Source: Ruminococcus flavefaciens (GTDB lineage: Bacteria; Bacillota; Clostridia; Oscillospirales; Ruminococcaceae). Taken from it: DNA of 15,392 bases. This document shows positions 6,204 to 15,392 of the stretch, one piece after another. The notes beneath the pieces are model-generated. The model was not told the origin of the DNA. It saw nothing but the letters and a program-made list of their open reading frames with translations, and did not search any database. Position 1 is the stretch's first letter, and each line of letters opens with the position of its first letter. A program made the position numbers and the translations under genes. The DNA lies in the NCBI GenBank assembly GCA_002348905.1, contig DEBW01000024.1, forward strand, positions 395 to 15,786, read 5' to 3'.

Positions 6204-9200
6204 ATGAGATTGCTTGTTAAATTATATTTCAAATATTTAAAACTGACTAAGAAAAGAACAATAAAGATTCCTTCATGGATAAAAGATATCCCATCAGGCA
6301 CTTTTAATAACCTTCCAGAGTTAGAAGAGGTTATTTTTAACGGTGAGATCTATGAAATTCAAAAGAATGCATTTAGTTGCTGCTCTTCACTGAAAACAAT
6401 TAGATTTAACAAAAAGGTCGATAACATTGATTCACAAGCGTTTGATGATATAAGTGAAGTTACTTTTTGTTTTTCCAAGAAGATATCATCAGAAGATATC
6501 AAAAGAATTCGTCAAATATTAAGGAAAGAAAAAAGTAATCCTGCTGATGAGGGCTTTGAAACAGAAAATGCCACTGAAAGCTTAGTTGAAACAACAGCAG
6601 CTGACGATTTATCTGATACACTTAACAAATCTGATTCTGCATTCATAACAGAAGAAGACGAAACCGTATCTACTACTACTTCTTTTGAAGATACAATAGT
6701 GTCAACAGATGACGAAGTCGTTTCAGAAGGTGTCACAGAAGAGAATGATAACTCATATGTTCCAGATACAATGGAAGCTATAGAAGCAGCTACGGGTGAT
6801 GAAGTTATCACAGATTACGAAGAAGAAAAAGAAATAGTATCTGTTCTTGATGCGTCAGAAGCTCCCATAACTGATACAGTTGACGAAGATGAATATGATT
6901 CTGTAATAGATGAGAAAGACTTTATACCTGCTCCTGTTTTATCGGAAGATACTGTTGACGATAATGTTGAATCAACTGAATCATACCTTATTCCAGATAC
7001 AACAAATGAGAACAATAATGATTCAAAAGATATAACTGAGGATAATGCTCAGATGTCTGTTCCTGACAAATCGAAGGAAAACATATTGGGTGAGATTGAC
7101 GAAACTGCGTCTGAGTTTTTATCCGAAACAACCATTGATTCTGATAAGTTACAAGAGATTACAGTTGACTCTGATACTGAAGCCATAAACAATTCTTTCT
7201 CTATAGAAGAATCATCAGATTATGCCTCAGAAGAATTAGAAGAAGTCACGACTAATGTTACAATCGAAGCCAGTCAGGTAGGCGACATAGAAGAGAATAT
7301 ATCACTAACTGTTTCTGAGATGCCAGAAGACATTGTAACTCATACAGTTGACGAAGCTGCTCCTGAATTACTAAAAGAAGATATCGAATTAACACCTTCT
7401 CAAGAAGTGTCGGAAGATGTTACAATTGCGGGTGACATATATAACGAGATTGATTCTGCTCTTGACGATGAAAAGGAATACATTCCTGATACATCTCCGG
7501 AAGTCGTAGCTGATGTTAGCGACAATGCCGATGATATAACTATATCTGAAAAAAATGTCACCGAACTTGAAATGGCTTCCGTAGCAGAAAAGGCTGTTGA
7601 TAATACAGTAGCAGAATCTGAAGATGAATTTGTCGAAAAACAGCCTGTTGTTGATACATTTGAAGAGATTGTTTTAGAAGTAAAAAAGGAAAAAGAAAAG
7701 CCTGCTAAAACTGCTAAGCGCAGCAGAGTCCTTTCAAATGAATCAAAAGAAGACCTGAGGAAAAGAGATAGGACTAAGTATTCTAATTGCAATAGCCTTA
7801 CTGACATCAAAACTACCGATAAACTTGTAGAAAAACTGATAGAGCGTTATAGTATGCTTGAAAATAAGTATTCCCACGACTTCCCTTTGGGACTAATAGA
7901 CGTTTCCAAAGATGAGTTCAATGCACTTGCATTGCGTGTAAGAAATTATATTGATGAAAAAAATTCAATAACGGTTCTCACAGGTTTTATTTCTACTATG
8001 TTTCTTGTTAAGGTAGTTGAGAATTATGGAGTTAAAGGTGATTTTTGGAGATCTGTTTCTGCGCTGCTCAAGTGCAATGAAAACGATTCAACAGTGTTTC
8101 TTAAAGAAGCGCTCCTTTCATTCTGTTCATCTGAAAAACTGTATTTTCACTATTATGACAATATTCGTTCTTATACCGGAACAGTACAAATTCACGCCGT
8201 AATTGGTGCTGATGAACTTACGAACACTTTAAACTTCTTGAGGGATTTCTATATAGAAGAAATGTATGAGACATACGCTCAGGAAACAGTTACCGATCAT
8301 ATTTCATACTTCATCAAAACTATGTCAAATGACATTGATGATAAAAGACATGAGAAGACGGAAATAAGCGGACTTTATCACATTTCTTTCAATATAAAAA
8401 ACGCCTGCCGTGAATTCCCGGAGGCAATGGCTGATATTCTGAAATGCCTTCTTTTCAATATCAATGCATATTATCATAAACTTCCTGATGCAAGCTATTC
8501 ACCAGCTGTATTCTACAAATATTTCAAACGCTGGTACATAAATGATATACGCAGATCAAGGACTACAGAAACACAAAAGAAAAAAACAGCGAAAAGCAGG
8601 ACAACTGCAACTACTGCAAAACAAGTTGAGAAGCTGACTGCTGCTAATAAATGTTCGTATTTTATAGATGAGAATAATGATTTATTCCTATATATACCAC
8701 AGTATGAAGTTCTTAATGAATATGCCTATAATCATATCATTACTCGACTCTATGAAAATGATAAACCTATTGACGGATATGATATCGAAAACGAAGTTTT
8801 TGGTATTTTCAGATTCAAGACAAATGAACAAGTTATAAAACTGAACAGTTTTTATAGAAATCTTAGCATACGGATTGAGACAGAGGACGGCAATTTGATT
8901 TTTGATTCAAAGTCCCAGCTCTTCAGGAAATACCTTATATTTAGCACAGATCTTACCGAACTTCAGACACGAACTGTTCCGGACGATAGATTTTATATAT
9001 TGACCGAAAAAGGCAGCGAATTCTTTGTAGATGACAACTACAATTCATACCCTAAATCCAATTATATCATTCACTCTCTCGATGTAGAAAAAAACTGTGA
9101 TATTATTATTGATTCGCAAAACATTTTCAGAAACAATAACGCAGAATCTGATGTTTCGATAATGATAGACCGAGAATATCATATCAGGAATGTCAGAGCT

Positions 9201-10571
9201 GTAGTTAACGGCATCGAATACAAAGTATATACAGATATTCCTAAAGTAAAATTAGATTATCTTAAAGAAACCTCTGCTGAATATGTGATAGATATAAATG
9301 ACGTTCATATTGCAGTTGATGAGATAAACGGAAATAGCTTAGACTTGACATCGTATATAAATAGCAGGTATATTACTGTAAGCCTCAGAAAAAAAGGAAA
9401 GCTCAGAATAATCAATGAGTGGAGTATTGCTGTAATAAAAGGATTTGAATACACACTTGATAAGGAATACTACTATTCCGAAAAAAGTGCTGACCTTTTA
9501 GATCTTTATGCTGATGATATTGAGTTCGATATACAAGATTATCCTTATTCTTTCCCTATTACAAGATTAAGAGAACTGACTATAAATGCCAGTGATAATG
9601 AAAATGAACTGACTTTTATTATAAAGCTTCCTGTAATCTATTGGAAAATAAACGATATTTACAACAGTATTTCCGGCACGAAGTATGTTTCTGCAGCAAA
9701 TATTCACGAAGAACGGTTTCTAACTATTGAAGCTCCTGTAAACAATATCCAGTTAATAGCTGTCAACGAAAAAATGTCACGGCAATTGACTATTTCCAAT
9801 CACAAGGTAAATATATCAGACTTCCACAATTCTTCATCCGACTCTACAACGTTCGGTATTTACAGCAAAGAGATAGGGCAACTGCAGCTGTTTGAACTCA
9901 TCTATACACCATCACTCCGGGATATTTCAGTGGTTTGTAATGATGAAAAAATGATAGTATCGTTTATATGCATCGGATTATGTCCTGTACAGATTGAGAT
10001 AAAAGATAAAACGGGTAATAAGGTGTTGTCAAAGAGCTATTCTGCTTTCAATGAAGGTAATGTTACATTCATTGAGGATCTTACAGAACTCACTGAAGGC
10101 ATTTATACTGTTGAATTGTATAAGCTGAAAGCAGATTCATTCGGTTTCTCAAGTTCAAAAGAGCTGGAAGGAGCATTCAGCATTGTAAAAGGCAGCCCCT
10201 TTGAAGTATATCTCAGTGCTCATAATAATGAACTTAAACCGGAATACTGCTTCTTTGACGACAATGATAAAAAACGCGTTAATAGTTTTTACTGTGAGAA
10301 TATAAGTAAACCTGATTCCGAATCAGAAGTCTATTCTGCAGAAGCATTCTTTTACAATCGGAACGGTGACAAAGTTTACTTGAAAGACGCAAATCCTTTA
10401 AGAATAGAACTGCTTGAGAAAAGTGAAAGAATGCTTACATTTACAATGACAGATCATGACAATGACGGCTTACTTTACGAAAATGCAAGAGGATATCTTG
10501 TAAGTGACAGTTCCGGTATAAGAGACTATAATTCCTATTCTTTACCAGATCATTATGCAATAAAGCTCTAA
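6204..10571 (+). CDS. Large LRR/acidic-linker protein, candidate DruH-like partner of the DUF1998 helicase
   Basis: Multidomain protein of 1455 residues with no signal peptide or membrane segment, so probably cytoplasmic. Order seen: BspA-type LRR_5 repeats (about 20-90; IPSGTFNNLPELEEVIF, IQKNAFSCCSSLKTIRF, IDSQAF); a low-complexity acidic Ser/Thr/Glu/Asp region (about 111-495) with a recurring Ile/Val-Pro-Asp-Thr motif at 186, 263 and 427; a basic linker (493-525); a helical core (about 540-785) with GDFWRSVSALL and YTGTVQIHAVI; a second basic Thr/Lys linker (783-805); and a beta-rich C-terminal half ending in Ig-like sandwiches (EGIYTVELYK near 1298-1307). It is the first gene after its own promoter. 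The helicase gene follows after 10 bases, so the two are co-expressed. Druantia type III has just such a pair (DruH then DruE), and I propose that role. No residue-level DruH signature can be confirmed by eye, and another helicase-partner family remains possible. Confidence 0.62.
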   Translation: MRLLVKLYFKYLKLTKKRTIKIPSWIKDIPSGTFNNLPELEEVIFNGEIYEIQKNAFSCCSSLKTIRFNKKVDNIDSQAFDDISEVTFCFSKKISSEDIKRIRQILRKEKSNPADEGFETENATESLVETTAADDLSDTLNKSDSAFITEEDETVSTTTSFEDTIVSTDDEVVSEGVTEENDNSYVPDTMEAIEAATGDEVITDYEEEKEIVSVLDASEAPITDTVDEDEYDSVIDEKDFIPAPVLSEDTVDDNVESTESYLIPDTTNENNNDSKDITEDNAQMSVPDKSKENILGEIDETASEFLSETTIDSDKLQEITVDSDTEAINNSFSIEESSDYASEELEEVTTNVTIEASQVGDIEENISLTVSEMPEDIVTHTVDEAAPELLKEDIELTPSQEVSEDVTIAGDIYNEIDSALDDEKEYIPDTSPEVVADVSDNADDITISEKNVTELEMASVAEKAVDNTVAESEDEFVEKQPVVDTFEEIVLEVKKEKEKPAKTAKRSRVLSNESKEDLRKRDRTKYSNCNSLTDIKTTDKLVEKLIERYSMLENKYSHDFPLGLIDVSKDEFNALALRVRNYIDEKNSITVLTGFISTMFLVKVVENYGVKGDFWRSVSALLKCNENDSTVFLKEALLSFCSSEKLYFHYYDNIRSYTGTVQIHAVIGADELTNTLNFLRDFYIEEMYETYAQETVTDHISYFIKTMSNDIDDKRHEKTEISGLYHISFNIKNACREFPEAMADILKCLLFNINAYYHKLPDASYSPAVFYKYFKRWYINDIRRSRTTETQKKKTAKSRTTATTAKQVEKLTAANKCSYFIDENNDLFLYIPQYEVLNEYAYNHIITRLYENDKPIDGYDIENEVFGIFRFKTNEQVIKLNSFYRNLSIRIETEDGNLIFDSKSQLFRKYLIFSTDLTELQTRTVPDDRFYILTEKGSEFFVDDNYNSYPKSNYIIHSLDVEKNCDIIIDSQNIFRNNNAESDVSIMIDREYHIRNVRAVVNGIEYKVYTDIPKVKLDYLKETSAEYVIDINDVHIAVDEINGNSLDLTSYINSRYITVSLRKKGKLRIINEWSIAVIKGFEYTLDKEYYYSEKSADLLDLYADDIEFDIQDYPYSFPITRLRELTINASDNENELTFIIKLPVIYWKINDIYNSISGTKYVSAANIHEERFLTIEAPVNNIQLIAVNEKMSRQLTISNHKVNISDFHNSSSDSTTFGIYSKEIGQLQLFELIYTPSLRDISVVCNDEKMIVSFICIGLCPVQIEIKDKTGNKVLSKSYSAFNEGNVTFIEDLTELTEGIYTVELYKLKADSFGFSSSKELEGAFSIVKGSPFEVYLSAHNNELKPEYCFFDDNDKKRVNSFYCENISKPDSESEVYSAEAFFYNRNGDKVYLKDANPLRIELLEKSERMLTFTMTDHDNDGLLYENARGYLVSDSSGIRDYNSYSLPDHYAIKL

Positions 10572-10581
10572 GGAGGCATAT

Positions 10582-13500
10582 ATGAATTTCGATCCTATTA
10601 CAGCTTCAGCAAAAATAATGAAGTACTACCTTCGTTATATTGAGACCGCTTTTTTTATAAGTGATAAGGATTATTTTGACCAATTCAAAAGAAAACTTGC
10701 TGATGAAAGTGCTTTTTCTAAGGGCCCTTTTCTTGAAGCAACAGATTCTTTTAAGGCGGGAAACAGTCTTGAGCAGTTGATAAGTGACGGTGTGGTTTCA
10801 CCGCTATTCAAGTCGCTTGATCAGAAGGCAATGCCTGCTTCACGATCACTATATGCACATCAGGAGTCCTCCATAAAATGTATAAACAGAGGTGAAAATG
10901 CTGTAATCACTACCGGTACTGGTTCCGGTAAAACAGAATCATTTCTTCTGCCGATACTTAATTATCTTTTCCGCCAACAGGAAAAAGGCGTACTCGGCGC
11001 AGGAGTGAGGGCACTTCTTATTTACCCGATGAATGCTCTTGCAAACGACCAGATGAAACGTCTTAGGAGACTTCTGAAAGGTACAAAAATAACCTTTGGT
11101 GCATATACAGGTGAAACTGAAAGATCACAGGAAAAGGCACTGGCAAAGTATAAAAAGCTCAATAATAACGAGGAACCTCTCCCTAATGAACTGATATCAA
11201 GAGATGCCATAAAGGATTCACCGCCGAATCTCCTGATAACGAACTATGCTATGCTTGAATACTTGATGATCCGTCCGGCAGATAATTCGCTGTTTGGCGG
11301 TCAGTATGGTTCAACATGGAAATTCATCGTACTTGACGAAGCCCATACATATACCGGAGCAACAGGCATTGAAGTAGCAATGCTATTAAAAAGACTAAAA
11401 GCACGACTGGACGCAGATCAGCCAATACAGTATATTCTCACCAGTGCTACGTTGGGAACAAGCGAAAAGGACAACGAAGCAGTAATTGATTTTGCAAACC
11501 GGCTGTGTTCTGTTGATAATTTCAAGAGCAGTAACATTATACGATCTGAAAGAGTAAAGCTCTTGCCTCCGGATAATAAAATCAGTTTTCCGAAAAATAT
11601 GTACACTGACCTGAATACTTGCATTGAGGATTACAATGATGCCGGCATTCTATATGACAAGGCAAAATCATATTTTCCTCAACTCGGACTGAGTAACAGT
11701 ATTTCAGAGATAGTATTTGATCTTATTACTAAGGATGAAAGGTATTATCAGATAAAGAACCTCCTTGCTGATAAAGCAGTTTCGGTTTTCGAGATAATGG
11801 ACAAGATGAAGCTAAGTGCAAATGAAATCGTTGATTTCATTTCACTTGTATCAAGAGGAATAGAAAACGGTATAGCTCTCTTTGATGCACGTTATCACTA
11901 CTTTATCCGCACGCTCGAGGGCGCTTATCTCACATTTGCACCTGAGAAAAAGCTGTTTACTGAACCCCGTAAAAGCTATAATGATTGCAAGGTGTTTAAA
12001 TTTTCTGTATGCAAAAGCTGCGGTGAGATATACCTTTCCGGTTACTCCTCAAAAGACAAGCATGGTATAAGCCATTTCAGCAGTGAATATACAGCAGATC
12101 CGATTCTGAGCAGAGCTCCACAAATCGAATACTATATTCTCGATGCGGATAAGTTCGGTGTAAACAATATCCAGGACGAAGACAGCATTGATGAAGGAAT
12201 AATTAACAGTGCATACACCTTATGCGGTAAATGCGGAGCTATATGGCGAAAATTCTCGGCTGGTCCGACCATAAAGAAATGCAGCTGCGGAAACGAATAC
12301 TGCACAGATGTCATAAAGGTCAGTGACAAAAAATATCTCAGAATACAACCTTTCAGCAACAATGTAACTGTAAAAAAGTGTATATGCTGCGATACATCGG
12401 CACAAAATGGAAATATCCTTCGAGATTTCTATATGGGACAAGCTGCTGCTGCAAGCGTTATTGGTACTGCACTTTACGGCGAACTTCCATCGTCTAAAAC
12501 AATAATTCATACATCAAATACTCAAAAGCCGGAAAATGATATTTTTGGTTTTTCATCTATGAAGGCTTCTCAGACTGTTTCCAAGGAAACACAGCAGCTT
12601 TCCAAACAATACCTGATTTTTTCGGATAGCAGACAGGAAGCAGCTCATTTTGCTGTGTATTTCGATATAACCTATCATAATCTTCTCAGAAGAAGAATAA
12701 TGATAGAGGTTTTGAAAGAGCATTCCTCTGAATATAAAGGCGGAGTGCTGCCGTCAACATTGTGCAGACATCTTGAAGCGGCTTTCTCGCATTATGGTAT
12801 ATTTGATTCTGATCGAAGGAAAGAAGAAGCACTTATAACAATAATGAACGAAATGACAGCAGAAGACAGAAATAGTCTTGAAAAGCTTGGAATCATCTCG
12901 ATAAGATATAAGCATAGATTCAATGATCTTCCTGTTTTCAGAAATGGCGAAACAAATACTGTTATACAGGTACTTGCTGACGTATTCAGAAAGAAATGTG
13001 CAATAAAGTATGAGAGCATTACTGATCTTAGTGATGAAGATAAAGAAACTTTTCAGTTTTCAACAGCTGTTCAAACGATCGCACCCAGTAAAGAGAATCA
13101 GTCTGAACGTATTTCTTCTCGCTCAACATGGACCTCTGACCGTGAGAATCTATGTATAAACTATATGTCGAAGCTGACGGCAAAAACAGACAGTATTTCT
13201 TGGGATAAAGGTAAAATCAACAGCTTTCTCATGCTTTTATGGGAGAATATATTTGTAGGCAGTGAAAGCATCGAAACATATGATAATGTTGGTTATCGTA
13301 TGCTTATTGATGAATTTGTCATCTACAGTTCATTCTCAGATGATCTTGATTTGCATGTGTGTTCAAGATGCGGTAAGATCACTGACAAGAATGCAGATGG
13401 AGTTTGCCCTGAGTTCCGCTGTAATGGAAAACTATTACCTTTTGACAGGCATGATCTTAATAATAATCACTATTTCAAAGTGTATAACGAACTTGATATT

Positions 13501-15348
13501 TCTGATCTGATAATAAAAGAACATACAGCACAGCTCGATATTGAAACTGCTAAGAAATATCAGGATATGTTTGTAAATAAAGAAATAAATGTCCTCAGCT
13601 GTTCAACTACTTTTGAAATGGGCGTTGATGTAGGTGATCTGGAAACAGTATTTATGAAGAATATGCCGCCTTCACCTGCAAATTACATTCAGCGTGCTGG
13701 ACGTGCCGGAAGAAGAACCGATAGTGCCGCTTATGCATTAACATTCTGCCGTCTTTCTTCACATGATCTTAATTTCTATCGTTATCCGGAAAAAATGATA
13801 AAGGGGCATATTCTGCCGCCAAGTTTTAAGATAACAAATGAAAAAATCGTGCAGCGTCATATGAATGCTTGCTGTCTTGCTGAATTTTTTAGGCTTTATC
13901 CGGATAGTTTTTCATCAGTAGAGGGATTTGTTCTTTCGGAGAATTACGGCGAATTCAGAAAATTCATTAACGAAAGACAGGATAGTCTTATGCATATACT
14001 CTATGAATCTATTCCAGCTGAACTCCATTCGAAAATAGATAAATGGCTCAATGAACTGTCTTCTGAAAATGGAAATCTATATGATGCCTATGTGCAGACG
14101 ATCAATGATATAGATCAACTTGAAAAGTATTCAGATGAACTGAAGAAAAGCGGTACTCCTCAGGAACTTCGAATGGCTGCAAATGTTCAGAATGCGATCA
14201 ACACTATAAAAGATACAGATATACTCAGCTTTTTATCAAGGAAAAGTATACTTCCTAAATATGGTTTCCCTGTGGACAGCGTAGAATTGTTCACAAGTCC
14301 GGCAAGTTATAGCTTTCAGAATACTTCTAAGCTAAGACTTTCTCGTGATCTGGCAATTGCAATAGCTGAGTATGCTCCTGATTCAGAGGTAATTGCAGAT
14401 GGAAAACTATACAAAAGCCGATATATAAAAATGCCTCCGAAGAAGAATCATGCGCTTATAGAGAAATCTTTTGCGATTTGTACTAATCCCGAATGTGGCT
14501 GTGTAAATACGGCATTAAGCCGTACCGATTTTCAATATCAATGCAAGATATGCGGCAGTGACGTTGAGTTAATGGGAAACTATATCGTTCCGCAATATGG
14601 CTTTGTCTCAGAGTTACGCTCAAAAAAAGCAACGATGAAAAAGCCTGACCGTACTTATCGCGGAGATGTTCACTATATTGGCAACAGCAGCGGTGATACG
14701 GAAGAATTCAAAATCGGAGAGATCACTGTAACAGTTACTAAAACCAAAGATGATGAGTTGCTGATAATGAATAGAACCCCTTTTCATATGTGCAAAAGCT
14801 GCGGATTTACAGTTAGAAATAACGGTGGTTTGAACGAACTCTCGCAATATAAAAAAGAACAGCACAGGTCATCAGAAGGAAGGGTTTGTACAAATAAACT
14901 GTTTGACAAAGTGTATCTTGGTCATGAACTTAAAACTGACGTAGCCATAATAAGTATTTCTAAGCCATTCCAATCAGATCAGGCACTATCTGTACTTTAT
15001 GCTCTTCTGGAGGGGGTTAGTTCTTATTATTCTATCGAACGAAAGGATATTTCTGGATGTCTGTATTATTCCCGAATCGGCGGTAAACTGCACACTGTAT
15101 TCGTTCTATATGATACGGTACCGGGTGGAGCTGGTCATGTTTCACGCATCACCAATGGCGGTGATAATGAACTTTTAGCTGTACTGAAAGAGGCATATAA
15201 GGTCGTTGATGAGTGTAACTGCGGCGGTGAAGAAGGCAACGGAGCTTGTTACAGCTGCCTTTGTAATTATGAAAATCAGCGTGTTCACGACAGACTTAAC
15301 AGAGGGCTTGCGAAGCGTTACTTAGCAGAAATACTAGAACTTGACTAA
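10582..15348 (+). CDS. Large DEAH helicase with C-terminal DUF1998 domain, DruE-like
   Basis: Superfamily 2 ATP-dependent helicase or translocase of 1588 residues. Helicase motifs: TGTGSGKTES (111-120), YPMNALANDQ (148-157), ITNYAMLEYLMIRP (219-232), DEAH (252-255), TSAT (287-290), YLIFSDSRQEA (about 676-686), the FEMGVDVGDL segment, and QRAGRAGR (1037-1044). Cys-rich, probably zinc-binding clusters lie in a long insert between the RecA lobes (C477/C480, C548/C551, C567/C569/C574, C600/C602/C603), before motif V (C927/C930) and C-terminally (C1300/C1305/C1307 with C1321/C1324; C1404/C1407). The DUF1998 end has DTVPGGAGH (1511-1519) and C1545, C1547, C1556, C1559, C1561 in CNCGG...CYSCLCNY. 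AAGGAGG at 10570-10576 overlaps the stop of the upstream gene, giving tight coupling. It is much longer than solitary MrfA/YprA helicases and matches the DruE type. The helicase call is certain; the Druantia assignment is inferred from its partner. Confidence 0.88.
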   Translation: MNFDPITASAKIMKYYLRYIETAFFISDKDYFDQFKRKLADESAFSKGPFLEATDSFKAGNSLEQLISDGVVSPLFKSLDQKAMPASRSLYAHQESSIKCINRGENAVITTGTGSGKTESFLLPILNYLFRQQEKGVLGAGVRALLIYPMNALANDQMKRLRRLLKGTKITFGAYTGETERSQEKALAKYKKLNNNEEPLPNELISRDAIKDSPPNLLITNYAMLEYLMIRPADNSLFGGQYGSTWKFIVLDEAHTYTGATGIEVAMLLKRLKARLDADQPIQYILTSATLGTSEKDNEAVIDFANRLCSVDNFKSSNIIRSERVKLLPPDNKISFPKNMYTDLNTCIEDYNDAGILYDKAKSYFPQLGLSNSISEIVFDLITKDERYYQIKNLLADKAVSVFEIMDKMKLSANEIVDFISLVSRGIENGIALFDARYHYFIRTLEGAYLTFAPEKKLFTEPRKSYNDCKVFKFSVCKSCGEIYLSGYSSKDKHGISHFSSEYTADPILSRAPQIEYYILDADKFGVNNIQDEDSIDEGIINSAYTLCGKCGAIWRKFSAGPTIKKCSCGNEYCTDVIKVSDKKYLRIQPFSNNVTVKKCICCDTSAQNGNILRDFYMGQAAAASVIGTALYGELPSSKTIIHTSNTQKPENDIFGFSSMKASQTVSKETQQLSKQYLIFSDSRQEAAHFAVYFDITYHNLLRRRIMIEVLKEHSSEYKGGVLPSTLCRHLEAAFSHYGIFDSDRRKEEALITIMNEMTAEDRNSLEKLGIISIRYKHRFNDLPVFRNGETNTVIQVLADVFRKKCAIKYESITDLSDEDKETFQFSTAVQTIAPSKENQSERISSRSTWTSDRENLCINYMSKLTAKTDSISWDKGKINSFLMLLWENIFVGSESIETYDNVGYRMLIDEFVIYSSFSDDLDLHVCSRCGKITDKNADGVCPEFRCNGKLLPFDRHDLNNNHYFKVYNELDISDLIIKEHTAQLDIETAKKYQDMFVNKEINVLSCSTTFEMGVDVGDLETVFMKNMPPSPANYIQRAGRAGRRTDSAAYALTFCRLSSHDLNFYRYPEKMIKGHILPPSFKITNEKIVQRHMNACCLAEFFRLYPDSFSSVEGFVLSENYGEFRKFINERQDSLMHILYESIPAELHSKIDKWLNELSSENGNLYDAYVQTINDIDQLEKYSDELKKSGTPQELRMAANVQNAINTIKDTDILSFLSRKSILPKYGFPVDSVELFTSPASYSFQNTSKLRLSRDLAIAIAEYAPDSEVIADGKLYKSRYIKMPPKKNHALIEKSFAICTNPECGCVNTALSRTDFQYQCKICGSDVELMGNYIVPQYGFVSELRSKKATMKKPDRTYRGDVHYIGNSSGDTEEFKIGEITVTVTKTKDDELLIMNRTPFHMCKSCGFTVRNNGGLNELSQYKKEQHRSSEGRVCTNKLFDKVYLGHELKTDVAIISISKPFQSDQALSVLYALLEGVSSYYSIERKDISGCLYYSRIGGKLHTVFVLYDTVPGGAGHVSRITNGGDNELLAVLKEAYKVVDECNCGGEEGNGACYSCLCNYENQRVHDRLNRGLAKRYLAEILELD

Positions 15349-15392
15349 TCTGAACTAGAGTATGTTCATATAAATCTTTACAAATCAGCGTA

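Noticed and set aside
6512..7810. Serine-rich open frames on the minus strand
   Set aside because: They are antisense to the acidic repeat region; GAA/GAT-rich codons read as TTC/TCT/TCA on the other strand. They have no ribosome binding site or promoter of their own.
10582..15348. DISARM system (DrmA/DrmB) or a solitary MrfA/YprA repair helicase
   Set aside because: DISARM splits the helicase and DUF1998 parts between DrmA and DrmB and carries DrmC plus a methylase, none seen here. MrfA is about half this size and has no large coupled partner.
15349..15392. A possible promoter or next gene after the helicase
   Set aside because: TTGACT at 15341 has no -10 at usable spacing, and only 44 bases remain, with no hairpin or open frame to support a call.

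Overview
The window is AT-rich, uses strong AGGAGG-type ribosome binding sites and consensus sigma-A-like promoters, and encodes a BspA-type leucine-rich-repeat segment and a minimal mobilisation relaxase. Together these suggest a gut or rumen Clostridia genome, most like Ruminococcus/Oscillospiraceae. This is inferred from style and protein families; there is no rRNA or other taxonomic marker. The content is accessory DNA: a mobile-element edge followed by a cluster of restriction and defence genes.

Layout. (1) Positions 3-566 hold a short relaxase with an H...HxH motif; its 5' end lies outside the window. A compact nested inverted repeat (611-668) follows. (2) A consensus promoter (689-717) drives a two-gene unit: a DUF234-type AAA ATPase (766-2160) and a PhzF-family isomerase-fold enzyme (2171-2947). 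The unit ends in a UUCG-capped terminator (2955-2984), set tail to tail against a minus-strand terminator (2999-3024). (3) A minus-strand operon reads from 5909 down to 3030 behind a promoter at 5947-5975. Its first gene is an in-frame chimera of a type I restriction HsdR N-terminus and an HsdS C-terminus. A DpnII/MboI-type PD-(D/E)XK nuclease and an unrecognised 405-residue protein with a weak nuclease-like motif follow. (4) The divergent gap 5928-6203 holds two back-to-back promoters and a second nested inverted repeat (6035-6120). (5) A plus-strand pair fills the rest. A 1455-residue protein (LRR_5 repeats, long acidic region, helical core, beta-rich C-terminus) is followed 10 bases later by a 1588-residue DEAH helicase with several cysteine clusters and a C-terminal DUF1998 domain.

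How the parts may work together. The final pair has the two-gene layout of Druantia type III anti-phage systems (DruH + DruE). The helicase assignment to the DUF1998 superfamily is firm. The DruH/DruE assignment is inference from size, order and partner. If right, this is a divergent form whose DruH-like protein carries an LRR front end and an acidic linker of about 385 residues. The minus-strand operon looks like the remains of a type I restriction locus in which a large R-to-S deletion has left the accessory nuclease and its partner intact behind the original promoter. No integrase, transposase, CRISPR array, tRNA or rRNA was seen.
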